A program made the translations under genes and the position numbers. The notes under the pieces were generated by a model that saw nothing but the letters and a program-made list of their open reading frames with translations, did no database searches and was not told the DNA's origin. Shown here in pieces: positions 54,671-62,521 of a stretch of 64,000 bases of DNA (within the stretch, counting starts at the first letter, position 1; each line of letters starts with the position of its first letter). This DNA comes from Streptomyces sp. RB17 (GTDB lineage: Bacteria; Actinomycetota; Actinomycetes; Streptomycetales; Streptomycetaceae): contig NZ_WEGL01000014.1 of NCBI RefSeq assembly GCF_009604455.1, positions 1 through 64,000 on the forward strand. Direction: 5' to 3'.

Positions 54671-55075
54671 GACTGTGCCTCCAAGGTAGAAATCACGAAA
54701 GGACTGAAGCGCAGGGGTTTGCGTCGTCCACTCCCACGCGGCAGACGGACGGACGGGGCGGGCCGGAGCCCGGGCGGCACGGGATCACCGGACGCCGCGG
54801 ACAGGGGACGGGACGATCTTCGAGACAGGCACGGGGGCACTCCATCGCGGCACACCCGGGGGGACCGCCACGCCGCGTCACGTACCTCTCCCACTGCGTG
54901 AAGAGCCAGGGATGCGCTGGTGCGAGCCTCACCGGAACGAAACGGGGTGGTGCAGGTGCGGTGCTTTGGTGCGCGGATCTGTAGGGCAGTTGTGCGTGGA
55001 TCTGCCGTGCAGCACGGATTGCCCAAGGCCGGTGTGGTTCGAAATATGGAACTGTGGCCGGTCACTCAGACAGGA

Positions 55076-55110
55076 ATAATTGAGGTATTGACGATGCATC
55101 GTCAATACCT
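55076..55110 (-). promoter_or_regulatory. perfect 28-bp palindrome with overlapping promoter towards xylanase
   Basis: AGGTATTGACGATG (55083-55096) is followed without spacer by its exact reverse complement (55097-55110). Each arm carries TTGACG. On the minus strand TTGACG (55105-55100) and AATTAT (55081-55076), 18 bp apart, form a good promoter pointing at the xylanase. A dimeric regulator bound here would block it. Confidence 0.65.
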
Positions 55111-55136
55111 TGGTGCATAAAAGTTTCTGATTCTTG

Positions 55137-55151
55137 TCCGAAACTTTCGGA
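55137..55151. promoter_or_regulatory. TCCGAAA-C-TTTCGGA box
   Basis: A 15-bp inverted repeat with a single central base. GAAA-n-TTTC-type boxes are known upstream of Streptomyces xylanase genes, and BxlR-type regulators of xylo-oligosaccharide use recognise CGAA/TTCG arms. It lies 26 bp from the 28-bp palindrome and may serve either divergent gene. Confidence 0.55.
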
Positions 55152-55770
55152 ACCGTGAGCGGGACGGCCTACTACCGGCGCCATCGTCATCAGATGCCGT
55201 AGGGGCAGGGGCCCAGCGCCAGGATGAGTATGCGGACGCTTTCCCCCGCTCCGGCGTCAAGTGTGGCCCGGACTCGGCCATTTGTCGGTGCGGCGTGCGA
55301 CGTCTCACGCATAGGCTCCCGCAACATTTCGGCGCAGATAACGAATCATGCGAGGGGTTGACGCCGTTCACCGGTTCCCTATCATTCGGGTTGCTCGACA
55401 CCTCGACCCTTATTCGATATGTCGAACGTATTGAGTCGCTCCATCGCACAGCAGGGCAACTCAGGGTCGCACCGCCCGAACGCAGAGCCGCAAGGAGTCG
55501 TGCCGCATGCGTATGTCATGGCCGTGCCAATCTTCCTCTTTTCGACCGTGCCACCCGGGTGATCGGCTGTCCACGCCTCCACCCCTGGCGCTCATGCAGC
55601 CCTAAGGCGCCGGGCGCCACCGGTCCTTCAGAAGGTCGCGAAGGACCGGGAAGTCACAAGCGGTCTGCCGTGGTGCTCACGGGCCGTTGCGCACCGCACT
55701 GCACCGACAGTCCGGACAACCTCTGACGAGGCCGACCGGAACCGTCCCACTCAAGGTTGAGGAAGTCCCC

Positions 55771-57195
55771 ATGCACAGAGGAAGTTTCAGCCGCAGACAT
55801 ACGTCTGCGGTGCTCGCCGACGCGGTTGCGGTCCTGGTCGCGTTGGCGGCGATGCTCGTGGCCAACCCGGCTCAGGCCGCCACCAGCGGCGCCTTGCGCG
55901 GCGTCGGTTCCGGCCGGTGCCTCGATGTGCCGAACGCCAGCCAGACCGACGGCACGCTCCTGCAGATCTGGGACTGCTCGGGCGGGACCAACCGGCAGTG
56001 GACGTTGACGGACAGCAACCAGCTGACCGTGTACGGCAACAAGTGCCTGGATGTTCCGGGCCACGCCACCACGGCCGGTACCCGGGTGCAGATCTGGACC
56101 TGTAGCGGCGGTGCGAACCAGCAGTGGCGGGTGAACTCGGACGGCACGATCGTCGGCGTGGAGTCCGGGTTGTGCCTGGAGGTCACGGGCTCCGGTACGG
56201 CGAACGGAGCGGCGGTGGAGATCTGGACGTGCAACGGCGGCAGCAACCAGAAGTGGACCGGCCCGTCCGGGACGACCCCGCCTGGCGGCTCGTGTTCCCT
56301 TCCGTCCACGTACCGGTGGACGTCGACAGGGGCGTTGGCGCAGCCGGCAAACGGGTGGGCCGCGGTGAAGGACTTCACCAATGTCGTGTACAACGGCAAG
56401 CACCTGGTCTACGCGTCGAACGTGTCGGGATCGTCCTACGGCTCGATGATGTTCAGTCCCTTCACGAACTGGTCGGACATGGCGTCGGCCGGCCAGACCG
56501 GGATGAGCCAGTCCGCGGTGGCACCCACGCTGTTCTACTTCGCACCCAAGAACATCTGGGTGCTGGCATACCAGTGGGGCGCGTGGCCCTTCATCTACCG
56601 CACGTCGAGCGACCCCACCAACCCCAACGGCTGGTCCGCACCGCAGCCGCTGTTCACCGGTAGCATCACCGGCTCCAGCACCGGCCCGATCGACCAGACC
56701 CTGATCGCCGACGGCCAGAACATGTACCTGTTCTTCGCCGGTGACAACGGCAAGATCTACCGGGCGAGCATGCCGATCGGGAACTTCCCGGGCAGCTTCG
56801 GCTCGTCGTACACGACGGTCATGAGCGACACGACGAACAACCTGTTCGAGGCGGTGCAGGTCTACAAGGTGCAGGGCCAGAACCAGTACCTCATGATCGT
56901 CGAGGCCCAGGGGGCGAACGGGCGCTACTTCCGCTCGTTCACGGCCTCCAGCCTGAGCGGCTCGTGGACCCCGCAGGCCGGCAGCGAGAGCAACCCCTTC
57001 GCGGGCAAGGCCAACAGCGGTGCCACCTGGACCATCGACATCAGCCACGGTGACCTGGTCCGCAACAACCCCGACCAGACCATGACCATCGACCCCTGCA
57101 ACCTGCAGTTCCTCTACCAGGGCAAGTCCCCCACCGCGGGCGGCCCCTACGACCAACTGCCCTGGCGGCCGGGCATCCTCACCCTGCAGCACTGA
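55771..57195 (+). CDS. GH62 alpha-L-arabinofuranosidase with N-terminal CBM13
   Basis: 474 residues from the ATG at 55771, five bases after GAGGAAG. Signal peptide ending NPAQAA. An N-terminal ricin-type trefoil (GSGRCLDVPNASQTDGTLLQ and further QxW repeats) precedes the five-bladed GH62 domain: WAAVKDFTNVVYNGKHLVYA (catalytic base Asp), TGPIDQTLIADGQNMYLFFA and NNLFEAVQVYKVQGQNQYLM (acid Glu). It removes arabinose side chains from arabinoxylan. S. lividans AbfB is a close functional parallel. Divergent from the GH10 xylanase with which it would act. Confidence 0.93.
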   Translation: MHRGSFSRRHTSAVLADAVAVLVALAAMLVANPAQAATSGALRGVGSGRCLDVPNASQTDGTLLQIWDCSGGTNRQWTLTDSNQLTVYGNKCLDVPGHATTAGTRVQIWTCSGGANQQWRVNSDGTIVGVESGLCLEVTGSGTANGAAVEIWTCNGGSNQKWTGPSGTTPPGGSCSLPSTYRWTSTGALAQPANGWAAVKDFTNVVYNGKHLVYASNVSGSSYGSMMFSPFTNWSDMASAGQTGMSQSAVAPTLFYFAPKNIWVLAYQWGAWPFIYRTSSDPTNPNGWSAPQPLFTGSITGSSTGPIDQTLIADGQNMYLFFAGDNGKIYRASMPIGNFPGSFGSSYTTVMSDTTNNLFEAVQVYKVQGQNQYLMIVEAQGANGRYFRSFTASSLSGSWTPQAGSESNPFAGKANSGATWTIDISHGDLVRNNPDQTMTIDPCNLQFLYQGKSPTAGGPYDQLPWRPGILTLQH

Positions 57196-57299
57196 CCCGC
57201 CCGATCCACGGTGACCGTGATGTCGTGCGGTCTGCCAGCGTGTGGGCGAGCGGTTCACGGCGTGGGCCATTCGACCTGCTGACCGACGCTCACCGTCTC

Positions 57300-57334
57300 G
57301 AGGAACCCCAGCCGTGCGGCGGCCGGGGTTCCTC
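57300..57334 (+). terminator. hairpin after arabinofuranosidase
   Basis: GAGGAACCCC (57300-57309) pairs with GGGGTTCCTC (57325-57334) over 10 bp; the 15-base loop can fold further. It lies 105 bases after the GH62 stop. The following 300 bp to 57638 hold nothing recognisable. Confidence 0.6.
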
Positions 57335-57638
57335 TCATCTCCGGTGCAGTTGTCGCGGTCCAGCCCGTCTTCGAAGAGGTCGAGAATGAGGGTCGCTTGG
57401 GCTGAACGGTCTGAGCTACAGCTTTGAGGGCTGGTGCTGCGACGAGGCGATGCGTGCGACGTTCCGATGACACTCGAATCGGAAGTCTGAACCCTCACGG
57501 ACTCCCCGACCCTCGCGTCTCCCCGGAGATTCGGGCAGAGGGCCACGTCTTCAAGAGCAAGCACACAATCCCAAAACCAGCCAGCCCAGGTGGCCGGAAG
57601 ATCGTCTGCCTGGCCTTTCCCGGCCGTTGCTGACAGAT

Positions 57639-57674
57639 AAGGGGTGGCCCGGCCATGTGGCCGGGCCACCCCTT
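57639..57674 (-). terminator. long hairpin after DUF4267 gene
   Basis: AAGGGGTGGCCCGGCC (57639-57654) and GGCCGGGCCACCCCTT (57659-57674) make a perfect 16-bp stem with a 4-base loop, 16 bases past the DUF4267 stop. Confidence 0.85.
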
Positions 57675-57689
57675 CGGGGCATGCAGCTG

Positions 57690-58118
57690 TCAGGCGGGCC
57701 GCGCGGCGGGCGCCGGGGCGGTGGCCTTGTGAGCCTTACTGGTCTCCCGGAGGGTCAGCAGGCCGGTGATCGCGATCAGCGCCGAGGTCAGGCCGTGGAT
57801 GCCGAACGCGGCGGCGAGGGGGCCGTGGTGGGCCAAGACGTTGATCATGTCGCCGAACGGGGCGACGGCCTCCATCAGCAGGACCCAGCCCAGGGCGCGG
57901 CGGTGGCCCGTCAGCAGGAGGATGCCGATGACCAGGCCCATCGAGAATTCGCGGGTGCCCTTCATGATGAGGAAGCCGTCGCCGTTGCCGGCGGGCCAGG
58001 TCGGCATGCCAACGCCTTGAGTGGACGCCTCCGGGGCCAGGATGAAGGACAACCCGAGGTAGAGGACGAACAGCGCGCAGACGGTGGCCAGGACGGTGTT
58101 GACGTTCTTCAGCGGCAT
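57690..58118 (-). CDS. DUF4267-family membrane protein
   Basis: 142 residues from the ATG at 58118 behind AAAGGAG. Four membrane helices, the first TVLATVCALFVLYLGLSFIL. GTREFSMGLVIGILLLTGHR and LMEAVAPFGDMINVLAHHG are typical of DUF4267/DUF4345-like small membrane proteins. The role of the family is unknown. Such genes often lie beside regulators of stress or small-molecule response, as here. Confidence 0.8.
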   Translation of the reverse strand: MPLKNVNTVLATVCALFVLYLGLSFILAPEASTQGVGMPTWPAGNGDGFLIMKGTREFSMGLVIGILLLTGHRRALGWVLLMEAVAPFGDMINVLAHHGPLAAAFGIHGLTSALIAITGLLTLRETSKAHKATAPAPAARPA

Positions 58119-58260
58119 GGTTCTTCTCCTTTGACGTTCAGCCTGGGGTGGGGCAGGGTTCAGCGGCGGGCGTAGCTGAGGCGGCCGATGACGTGCCAGA
58201 TGACGCGGACCGGTGTGGGTTGGGGCGGACAAGATCGCCTTACTCGGGGCATCTCCGACC

Positions 58261-58368
58261 GCGCATCGCCGCCTCGCCCGCGACTACGAACGCGATCCCG
58301 CCATCACCAACGAAGCCGTGATCCGCTGGGCCGCCATCGGCCTCACGACCCGTTGCGGCCCGGGGTGA
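58261..58368 (+). pseudogene. IS5-type transposase, C-terminal scrap
   Basis: Reads AHRRLARDYERDPAITNEAV and IRWAAIGLTTR to a stop at 58366-58368, the tail of an IS5-type transposase. The preceding bases do not continue the family. Its 3' end overlaps the 3' end of the convergent VOC gene, so this gene's last codons may derive from the element. Confidence 0.65.
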
Positions 58369-58729
58369 GGATTTCCATGAGATGTCCGTCGGGGTCGCGG
58401 AAGTAGGTGCCCCTGCGGCCTTGGGTGCGCTTGCCGTGATAGATCTGTCCGACTTCTTGGCACGCGGGATCGCCGTAGTGGGTGACTCCGCCGTGCTGGA
58501 TGCGGGCGAGGGCGGCGTCGAACTCCTGCTCGCTGACCATGAACGCGTAGTGGTGTGGCTCGAAGTCGTCCAGCTGGTCGTAGTCCAGGCTGACTTGGTT
58601 GGCGAGCGTGACCGGGGTGAAGTGCGCCAGCGGCGGATCGACGCTCAGGCCGAGGATGTCGGCCAGGAACTGTGCCGAGACTTGCGGGTCACGGGCGGGG
58701 ACGATGGTGTGGTTCAACTCCACGGGCAT
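58343..58729 (-). CDS. VOC-superfamily (glyoxalase/dioxygenase fold) protein
   Basis: 128 residues, AAGGAG five bases before the ATG. Two beta-alpha-beta-beta-beta units: PVELNHTIVPARDPQVSAQF with the first metal-site His, PHHYAFMVSEQEFDAALARI with the second, and GTYFRDPDGHLMEILTP ending in the Glu. Metal-dependent activity such as thiol transfer or ring cleavage is therefore possible. It begins a row of small minus-strand genes that includes an ABM-domain protein and DUF1772. Confidence 0.86.
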   Translation of the reverse strand: MPVELNHTIVPARDPQVSAQFLADILGLSVDPPLAHFTPVTLANQVSLDYDQLDDFEPHHYAFMVSEQEFDAALARIQHGGVTHYGDPACQEVGQIYHGKRTQGRRGTYFRDPDGHLMEILTPGRNGS

Positions 58730-58856
58730 GGTGACTCCTTGTCAGGGACGGGGCTTCGCATGGTGGGGCGCTCGGCGGTCTTGGCGACCCGGCGTGGTGC
58801 ATGCGGGCAGGGCGGGGCGCTTCTGCGGCCGGCCGCTCCCGGCTACAGCTGCCGTG

Positions 58857-59207
58857 TCATTCGTCGATCTGCTCGAAGATGTGCGGGTACGACACGATGC
58901 CGTCGGGGAACTCGGCCGCCATGCGCTGGAACTCCGGGCTGCCGAACGCCGTGGCGAGAGCCTCGGTCGACTCCCAGACCGCGACGTTCATCAGAAGCTG
59001 ACTGTCCGCCGTTCCCTTGTGCATCTGCAGGGAGACGAACCCCGGCTGAGCCTTCATGAACTCCGCCTGCCTGCGAAAGAGGGCCAGGAACGATTCTGTC
59101 CGCTCCTTCGGGACGAAGAAGGTGTTGGCCAGGACGATGGGCCCGGTCTTGTCCTTGAACTGCGCGAACATCGGTGTGTTCGGGTCGAGGCTCTGCAGCT
59201 TGGCCAT
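58857..59207 (-). CDS. antibiotic-biosynthesis-monooxygenase (ABM) domain protein
   Basis: 116 residues with GAGAGGAAG ahead of the ATG. The dimeric alpha/beta-barrel pattern is clear: IVLANTFFVPKERTESFLAL, FRRQAEFMKAQPGFVSLQMH and SQLLMNVAVWESTEALATAF. Members include cofactor-free quinone-forming monooxygenases and haem-degrading proteins, but many have no known reaction. It follows a glyoxalase remnant and lies in line with the VOC gene. Confidence 0.84.
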   Translation of the reverse strand: MAKLQSLDPNTPMFAQFKDKTGPIVLANTFFVPKERTESFLALFRRQAEFMKAQPGFVSLQMHKGTADSQLLMNVAVWESTEALATAFGSPEFQRMAAEFPDGIVSYPHIFEQIDE

Positions 59208-59261
59208 TTTCGGAACTTCCTCTCGCTATTGGTGAATGAGTGTCGCTGGGTCCCGCGTCCT

Positions 59262-59343
59262 GCGGATACCAGCGGAGTTCGAGGGTGTTGGTGTCCGGGT
59301 CCTGGATGTGGATGGAGGTGGCGGCACCGCACTGCGGGCGCAC
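59262..59343 (-). pseudogene. glyoxalase/VOC C-terminal scrap
   Basis: Minus-strand reading ATSIHIQDPDTNTLELRWYP matches the last strand and metal Glu of VOC proteins. Nothing of the first 80 residues is present, and the frame runs on into the ABM gene. Probably the tail of a deleted second VOC gene. Confidence 0.45.
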
Positions 59344-59388
59344 GGTCGAGCGGTTGCGGCTGACGACCGGGCGGGTGAGCCCGTGGGC

Positions 59389-59834
59389 TCAGGTGAGGGC
59401 TGCGACCAGAAGGGCGAAGGCGGCGATGATGACGGCGACTCGGACGTAGTGCCAGCGCTCCCAGCGGTTCATCTGCTCCTTCCAGTCCTTGGGCCGGTTC
59501 TCGGGGGTCCACGTCTTGTTCCGGTTGTTGATCGGAACGAGCAGCAGAAGCGACATGGCCACGCTGAGGATCAGAAGCGCGCCGACGGTGACGACGAGGC
59601 CGGTGCCGTGGTGGTGCCACCCGGCGACAGCCCAGATGCCGACGAGGACGAGCGAGCCGATGTACCAGACCGGCATCACGGCGCCGAGCATCCGGCCCCG
59701 TGGGCGTGGCCGAGTTGGCCACTGTCCTCCGGGAGGGCGTTGAGGATCGGGTTGATGACGAAGGCGACGGAGAACTCCACCCCACCCATCACGCCGAAGA
59801 CCACGGTGGTGACGACCTCGAGCGCGTTGAGCAT
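59389..59834 (-). pseudogene. DUF1772 (anthrone-oxygenase-like) membrane protein, one-base frameshift
   Basis: From the ATG at 59834, six bases after GGGAGG: MLNALEVVTTVVFGVMGGVE and LNALPEDSGQLGHAHG. Near 59690 one base appears to be missing and the protein continues in another frame: MLGAVMPVWYIGSLVLVGIW, then LLLLVPINNRNKTWTPENRP and WERWHYVRVAVIIAAFALLV. Together this is a complete four-helix DUF1772 protein of about 147 residues. It may be a real mutation or a sequence error. Its promoter carries the first CTAGC-type site of the divergent TetR gene. Confidence 0.72.
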
Positions 59835-59851
59835 GATGACCCTCCCGGCGT

Positions 59852-59864
59852 CTAGCATTGCTAG
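59852..59864. promoter_or_regulatory. TetR operator copy 1, CTAGCATTGCTAG
   Basis: Inverted repeat CTAGCA-T-TGCTAG, 18 bp upstream of the DUF1772 start. A second copy lies 51 bp away near the TetR start. Confidence 0.65.
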
Positions 59865-59902
59865 CTAACGAGGCAACGCTATAGCTGCTGCCGCTCTCAT
59901 GT

Positions 59903-59915
59903 CTAGCGATGCTAG
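59903..59915. promoter_or_regulatory. TetR operator copy 2, CTAGCGATGCTAG
   Basis: Inverted repeat CTAGC-GAT-GCTAG, ten bases upstream of the TetR ATG at 59925, ideally placed for auto-repression. It shares CTAGC and GCTAG with copy 1. Confidence 0.65.
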
Positions 59916-59924
59916 GATCGAATC

Positions 59925-60503
59925 ATGTCGGTACAGGAACGCAAGGCACGCGAACGGGCGGAGCGCGAGCGCCTCATCGTGGCCACGGCCCGCGAACTCG
60001 CCGAGCAGCAGGGCTGGGACGCGGTCACCACCCGCCGGCTCGCCGAACGCATTGAATACAGCCAGCCCGTCCTCTACAGCCACTTCCGCGGCAAGCGCGA
60101 GATCATCGGCGCCGTCGCCCTCGAGGGCGCCACCGAAATGGCCGCGGCGGTGCGGGCCGCGACCGCCGCCGCGGTCGGCTCGCGCGCCCGGGTCTCCGCC
60201 CTCGCCCGCGCCTACCTCGACTTCGCCACACGCAACCCGGCCGTCTACGACGCCCTCTTCGAGCTCGACGGCGGTCTCGCGTACGCACAGGAGGACACCC
60301 CGGAACCTCTCAAGGACGCCTTCGCCGCGCTGCTGGAGTGCCTCCGCGAGGTCGCCGGGGACGGCGTCGACCCGGGGCTGTTCACCGAGGTGTTCTGGGC
60401 GTCCCTGCACGGGCTGGCGACCCTGACCCGGTCGGGACGGCTGCTGCCGCAGGACGCCGAGCCGAGGGTGGAGCTGCTGGTGGACCGGCTCGCCATGGTC
60501 TGA
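59925..60503 (+). CDS. TetR-family regulator
   Basis: 192 residues. The N-terminal DNA-binding domain reads RERLIVATARELAEQQGWDA, VTTRRLAERIEYSQPVLYSH and FRGKREIIGAVAL. The C-terminal part (YLDFATRNPAVYDALFELDG, VFWASLHGLATLTRSGRLLP) is of the TetR_C_13/WHG type. Divergent from the DUF1772 gene with paired CTAGC sites in between, it probably represses itself and the row of small genes to its left. Confidence 0.9.
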   Translation: MSVQERKARERAERERLIVATARELAEQQGWDAVTTRRLAERIEYSQPVLYSHFRGKREIIGAVALEGATEMAAAVRAATAAAVGSRARVSALARAYLDFATRNPAVYDALFELDGGLAYAQEDTPEPLKDAFAALLECLREVAGDGVDPGLFTEVFWASLHGLATLTRSGRLLPQDAEPRVELLVDRLAMV

Positions 60504-60738
60504 CACACCATCCCGGTGGGCACGCGGCCGGGGCCCTCGGGCCTCGCCGCTGCCTGCCTGCGGCAACCCTTCCGGTCACTCGCGCCCACACGGCGCAGCC
60601 GCAGACCGCTGGGCCCCGTGCCCCAGACGGACACCCGCCCCGGAAGCTGCGATGCTTCGGCCAGATGGGCCGCCCCAGCTCGGATTGGCGGTGGTATCCG
60701 CGCTTTGAGGTGCGCCGCGGGCCTTGGTGCGCAGGCGT

Positions 60739-60981
60739 TCAGATGGCCGTGAGATTGGTCAGGCCGAGCAGGGCCAGCCCGAGGCCCGCCAAGGCCAGGC
60801 TCACCCGGAGCAGGCAGGACGCGTGGGTACTCCACCAGCGCACGCGGGGCATGGCCGAGGCCGGGATCAGGTTCCAGTCCACGCGGTGCAAGGCGGCTTT
60901 GTAGATGGCCATGGCTACGGTGCCCCATGCGCCGGCCATGGCCAGGGTGCCCGCGATCGCCCGGAGTGTGGTCACGTCCAT
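60739..60981 (-). CDS. small membrane protein of unknown function
   Basis: 80 residues with AAAAGGAG directly before the ATG. Two hydrophobic segments (IAGTLAMAGAWGTVAMAIYK and LLRVSLALAGLGLALLGLTN) flank a basic loop (RVRWWSTHASC). It follows the MntH gene by 85 bp on the same strand, and so may be part of the same unit. No family is recognised. Confidence 0.6.
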   Translation of the reverse strand: MDVTTLRAIAGTLAMAGAWGTVAMAIYKAALHRVDWNLIPASAMPRVRWWSTHASCLLRVSLALAGLGLALLGLTNLTAI

Positions 60982-61066
60982 TGCTCCTTTTCGAGGCGGA
61001 GTTCGGGCTTGTGGTTGCCAGCGGCGCGGCGCTCGAGCACCACTCCCCGGTCGGTCGGCGGTCTGA

Positions 61067-62332
61067 TCAGGTCGCGGCGGTCGCGGTGAGATAGATCAAC
61101 ACGATGTTGAGCGCGATGATGGTGATGGTCACGAGCGTGGCAGCCCCTGTCACCGGACGCCGGTTTGCGTGAGGCCCCATGACGCTGCGGCGGGAGGTCA
61201 GTACGACCAGCGGTACGAGGGCGAACGGGATCCCGAAGGAGAGCACGACCTGGGAGATGACCAGTGCCTGCGTTGGATCGGCCCCCAGAGCAAGCATCAC
61301 GATGGCCGGGATCAGCGTGATGACCCGGCGGATCACCAGGGAGATCCGCCGGCGCAGCAAGCCTCCCATGATGACTGCACCGGCGTAGCACCCGACCGCG
61401 GTGGAGGCGAATCCGGACGCCAGGAGGGCGACGGCGAAGAGCACCGCTATCGCGCCGCCGAGATGGGTACCGACTGCGGCGTACGCGCCCTCGAGGGAAC
61501 CACCGGTGTCGCTGCCCTGCAGGGCCGCCGCTGCCAGGAGCAGCATGGCCAGGTTGACGGCACCGGCGACCAGCATGGCCATGCCCACGTCGTACTTGGT
61601 CGCGGACAACAGCTTCCGTCGCTGCTCGCCCTCATGCCTTCCGTGCCGGTCCCGGGCCAGTGCCGAGTGCAGATACACGGCGTGAGGCATGACAGTGGCA
61701 CCCAGTATGCCCGCCGCCAGAAGGACGCTGTCCGGGCCGGCGAACCGGGGGATCAGGCCGTTCACGGCGTCCGGTGCCGACGGGGAGGTCACGAAGAGCC
61801 CGGCGAAGAACCCCAGGGCGATCACTGCGAGCAGGCCAATAATCACCCTCTCGAAGGGCTGCTGTCCACGTCGGCTCTGCAGGGAGAGCAGCCAGGTCGA
61901 CACCAAGCCCGTGACCAGCCCTCCGGCGAGCATTGGCAGATCGAACAGGAGATACAGCGCGATCGCCCCGCCGAGTACCTCGGCCAGGTCGGTGGCCACG
62001 GCCACCAACTCGGCTTGCGCCCAGTAGGCCAGCCTGCCGGCTCGGGGCATCCGGTCGCACAGGGCTTCCGGGAGCGACTGCCCGGTCACCAGACCCAGCT
62101 TGGCCGACAGGTACTGCACCAGACAGGCCGTCAGGTTCGCTGCCACGATGACCCACACGAGCAAATAGCCGTACGAGGCGCCCGCGGTGACATTGGTTGC
62201 CACGTTACCGGGGTCCACATAGGCGATCGCGGCGACGAATGCCGGTCCGATCAGGCGGAGCCGCTGCAGACGAGACGGAGCGGAGCCTTGGAGATCTGCC
62301 CGTGCAGCCATTTTCTGGCCGGTGGTGTACAA
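61067..62332 (-). CDS. mntH: Nramp-family divalent metal transporter (MntH-like)
   Basis: 421 residues if translation starts at the TTG at 62332, which has GGGAG six bases upstream; the first ATG (62311) has no ribosome site and would shorten it by seven residues. Eleven membrane helices. The metal-site motifs are AYVDPGNVATNVTAGASYGY (helix 1) and LGATVMPHAVYLHSALARD (helix 6, with the Met that favours Mn/Fe). The helix 4-5 loop and the conserved transport motif (LPALLxxG type) are less clear. It probably imports Mn(II) or Fe(II) with protons. Confidence 0.9.
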   Translation of the reverse strand: MYTTGQKMAARADLQGSAPSRLQRLRLIGPAFVAAIAYVDPGNVATNVTAGASYGYLLVWVIVAANLTACLVQYLSAKLGLVTGQSLPEALCDRMPRAGRLAYWAQAELVAVATDLAEVLGGAIALYLLFDLPMLAGGLVTGLVSTWLLSLQSRRGQQPFERVIIGLLAVIALGFFAGLFVTSPSAPDAVNGLIPRFAGPDSVLLAAGILGATVMPHAVYLHSALARDRHGRHEGEQRRKLLSATKYDVGMAMLVAGAVNLAMLLLAAAALQGSDTGGSLEGAYAAVGTHLGGAIAVLFAVALLASGFASTAVGCYAGAVIMGGLLRRRISLVIRRVITLIPAIVMLALGADPTQALVISQVVLSFGIPFALVPLVVLTSRRSVMGPHANRRPVTGAATLVTITIIALNIVLIYLTATAAT

Positions 62333-62521
62333 GCCCTTCTCCCTTGGTGTCCTTGTGGTCGGCGGTCGACGTCGGCGACGACGGGCCCGCACGCTGGTCC
62401 GCCGAACTGAGTCGCCCGGCGTCCCGGGAGGCGGCCGCCCCGGCGCCCGGCCGGCGGACGGGCCGTTTTTCGAGCCGGTCCCGGACGCGGCGGCTGCCTC
62501 CCTGGTGCCTGCTCCGGTCGG

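Larger units (their letters stand above)
54671..55770. other. 1.1-kb divergent regulatory region of xylanase and arabinofuranosidase
   Basis: No gene is apparent. The left 400 bp would be an unusually long leader if the promoter at 55076-55105 drives the xylanase. Besides the sites listed separately, TTCGA-TATG-TCGAA occurs at 55413-55426. Local composition between 55030 and 55140 is AT-richer than the surroundings, as expected for a control region. Confidence 0.5.

Noticed and set aside
55654..57669. 671-codon minus-strand frame opposite the GH62 gene
   Set aside because: Antisense shadow; GH62 and CBM13 motifs are on the plus strand.
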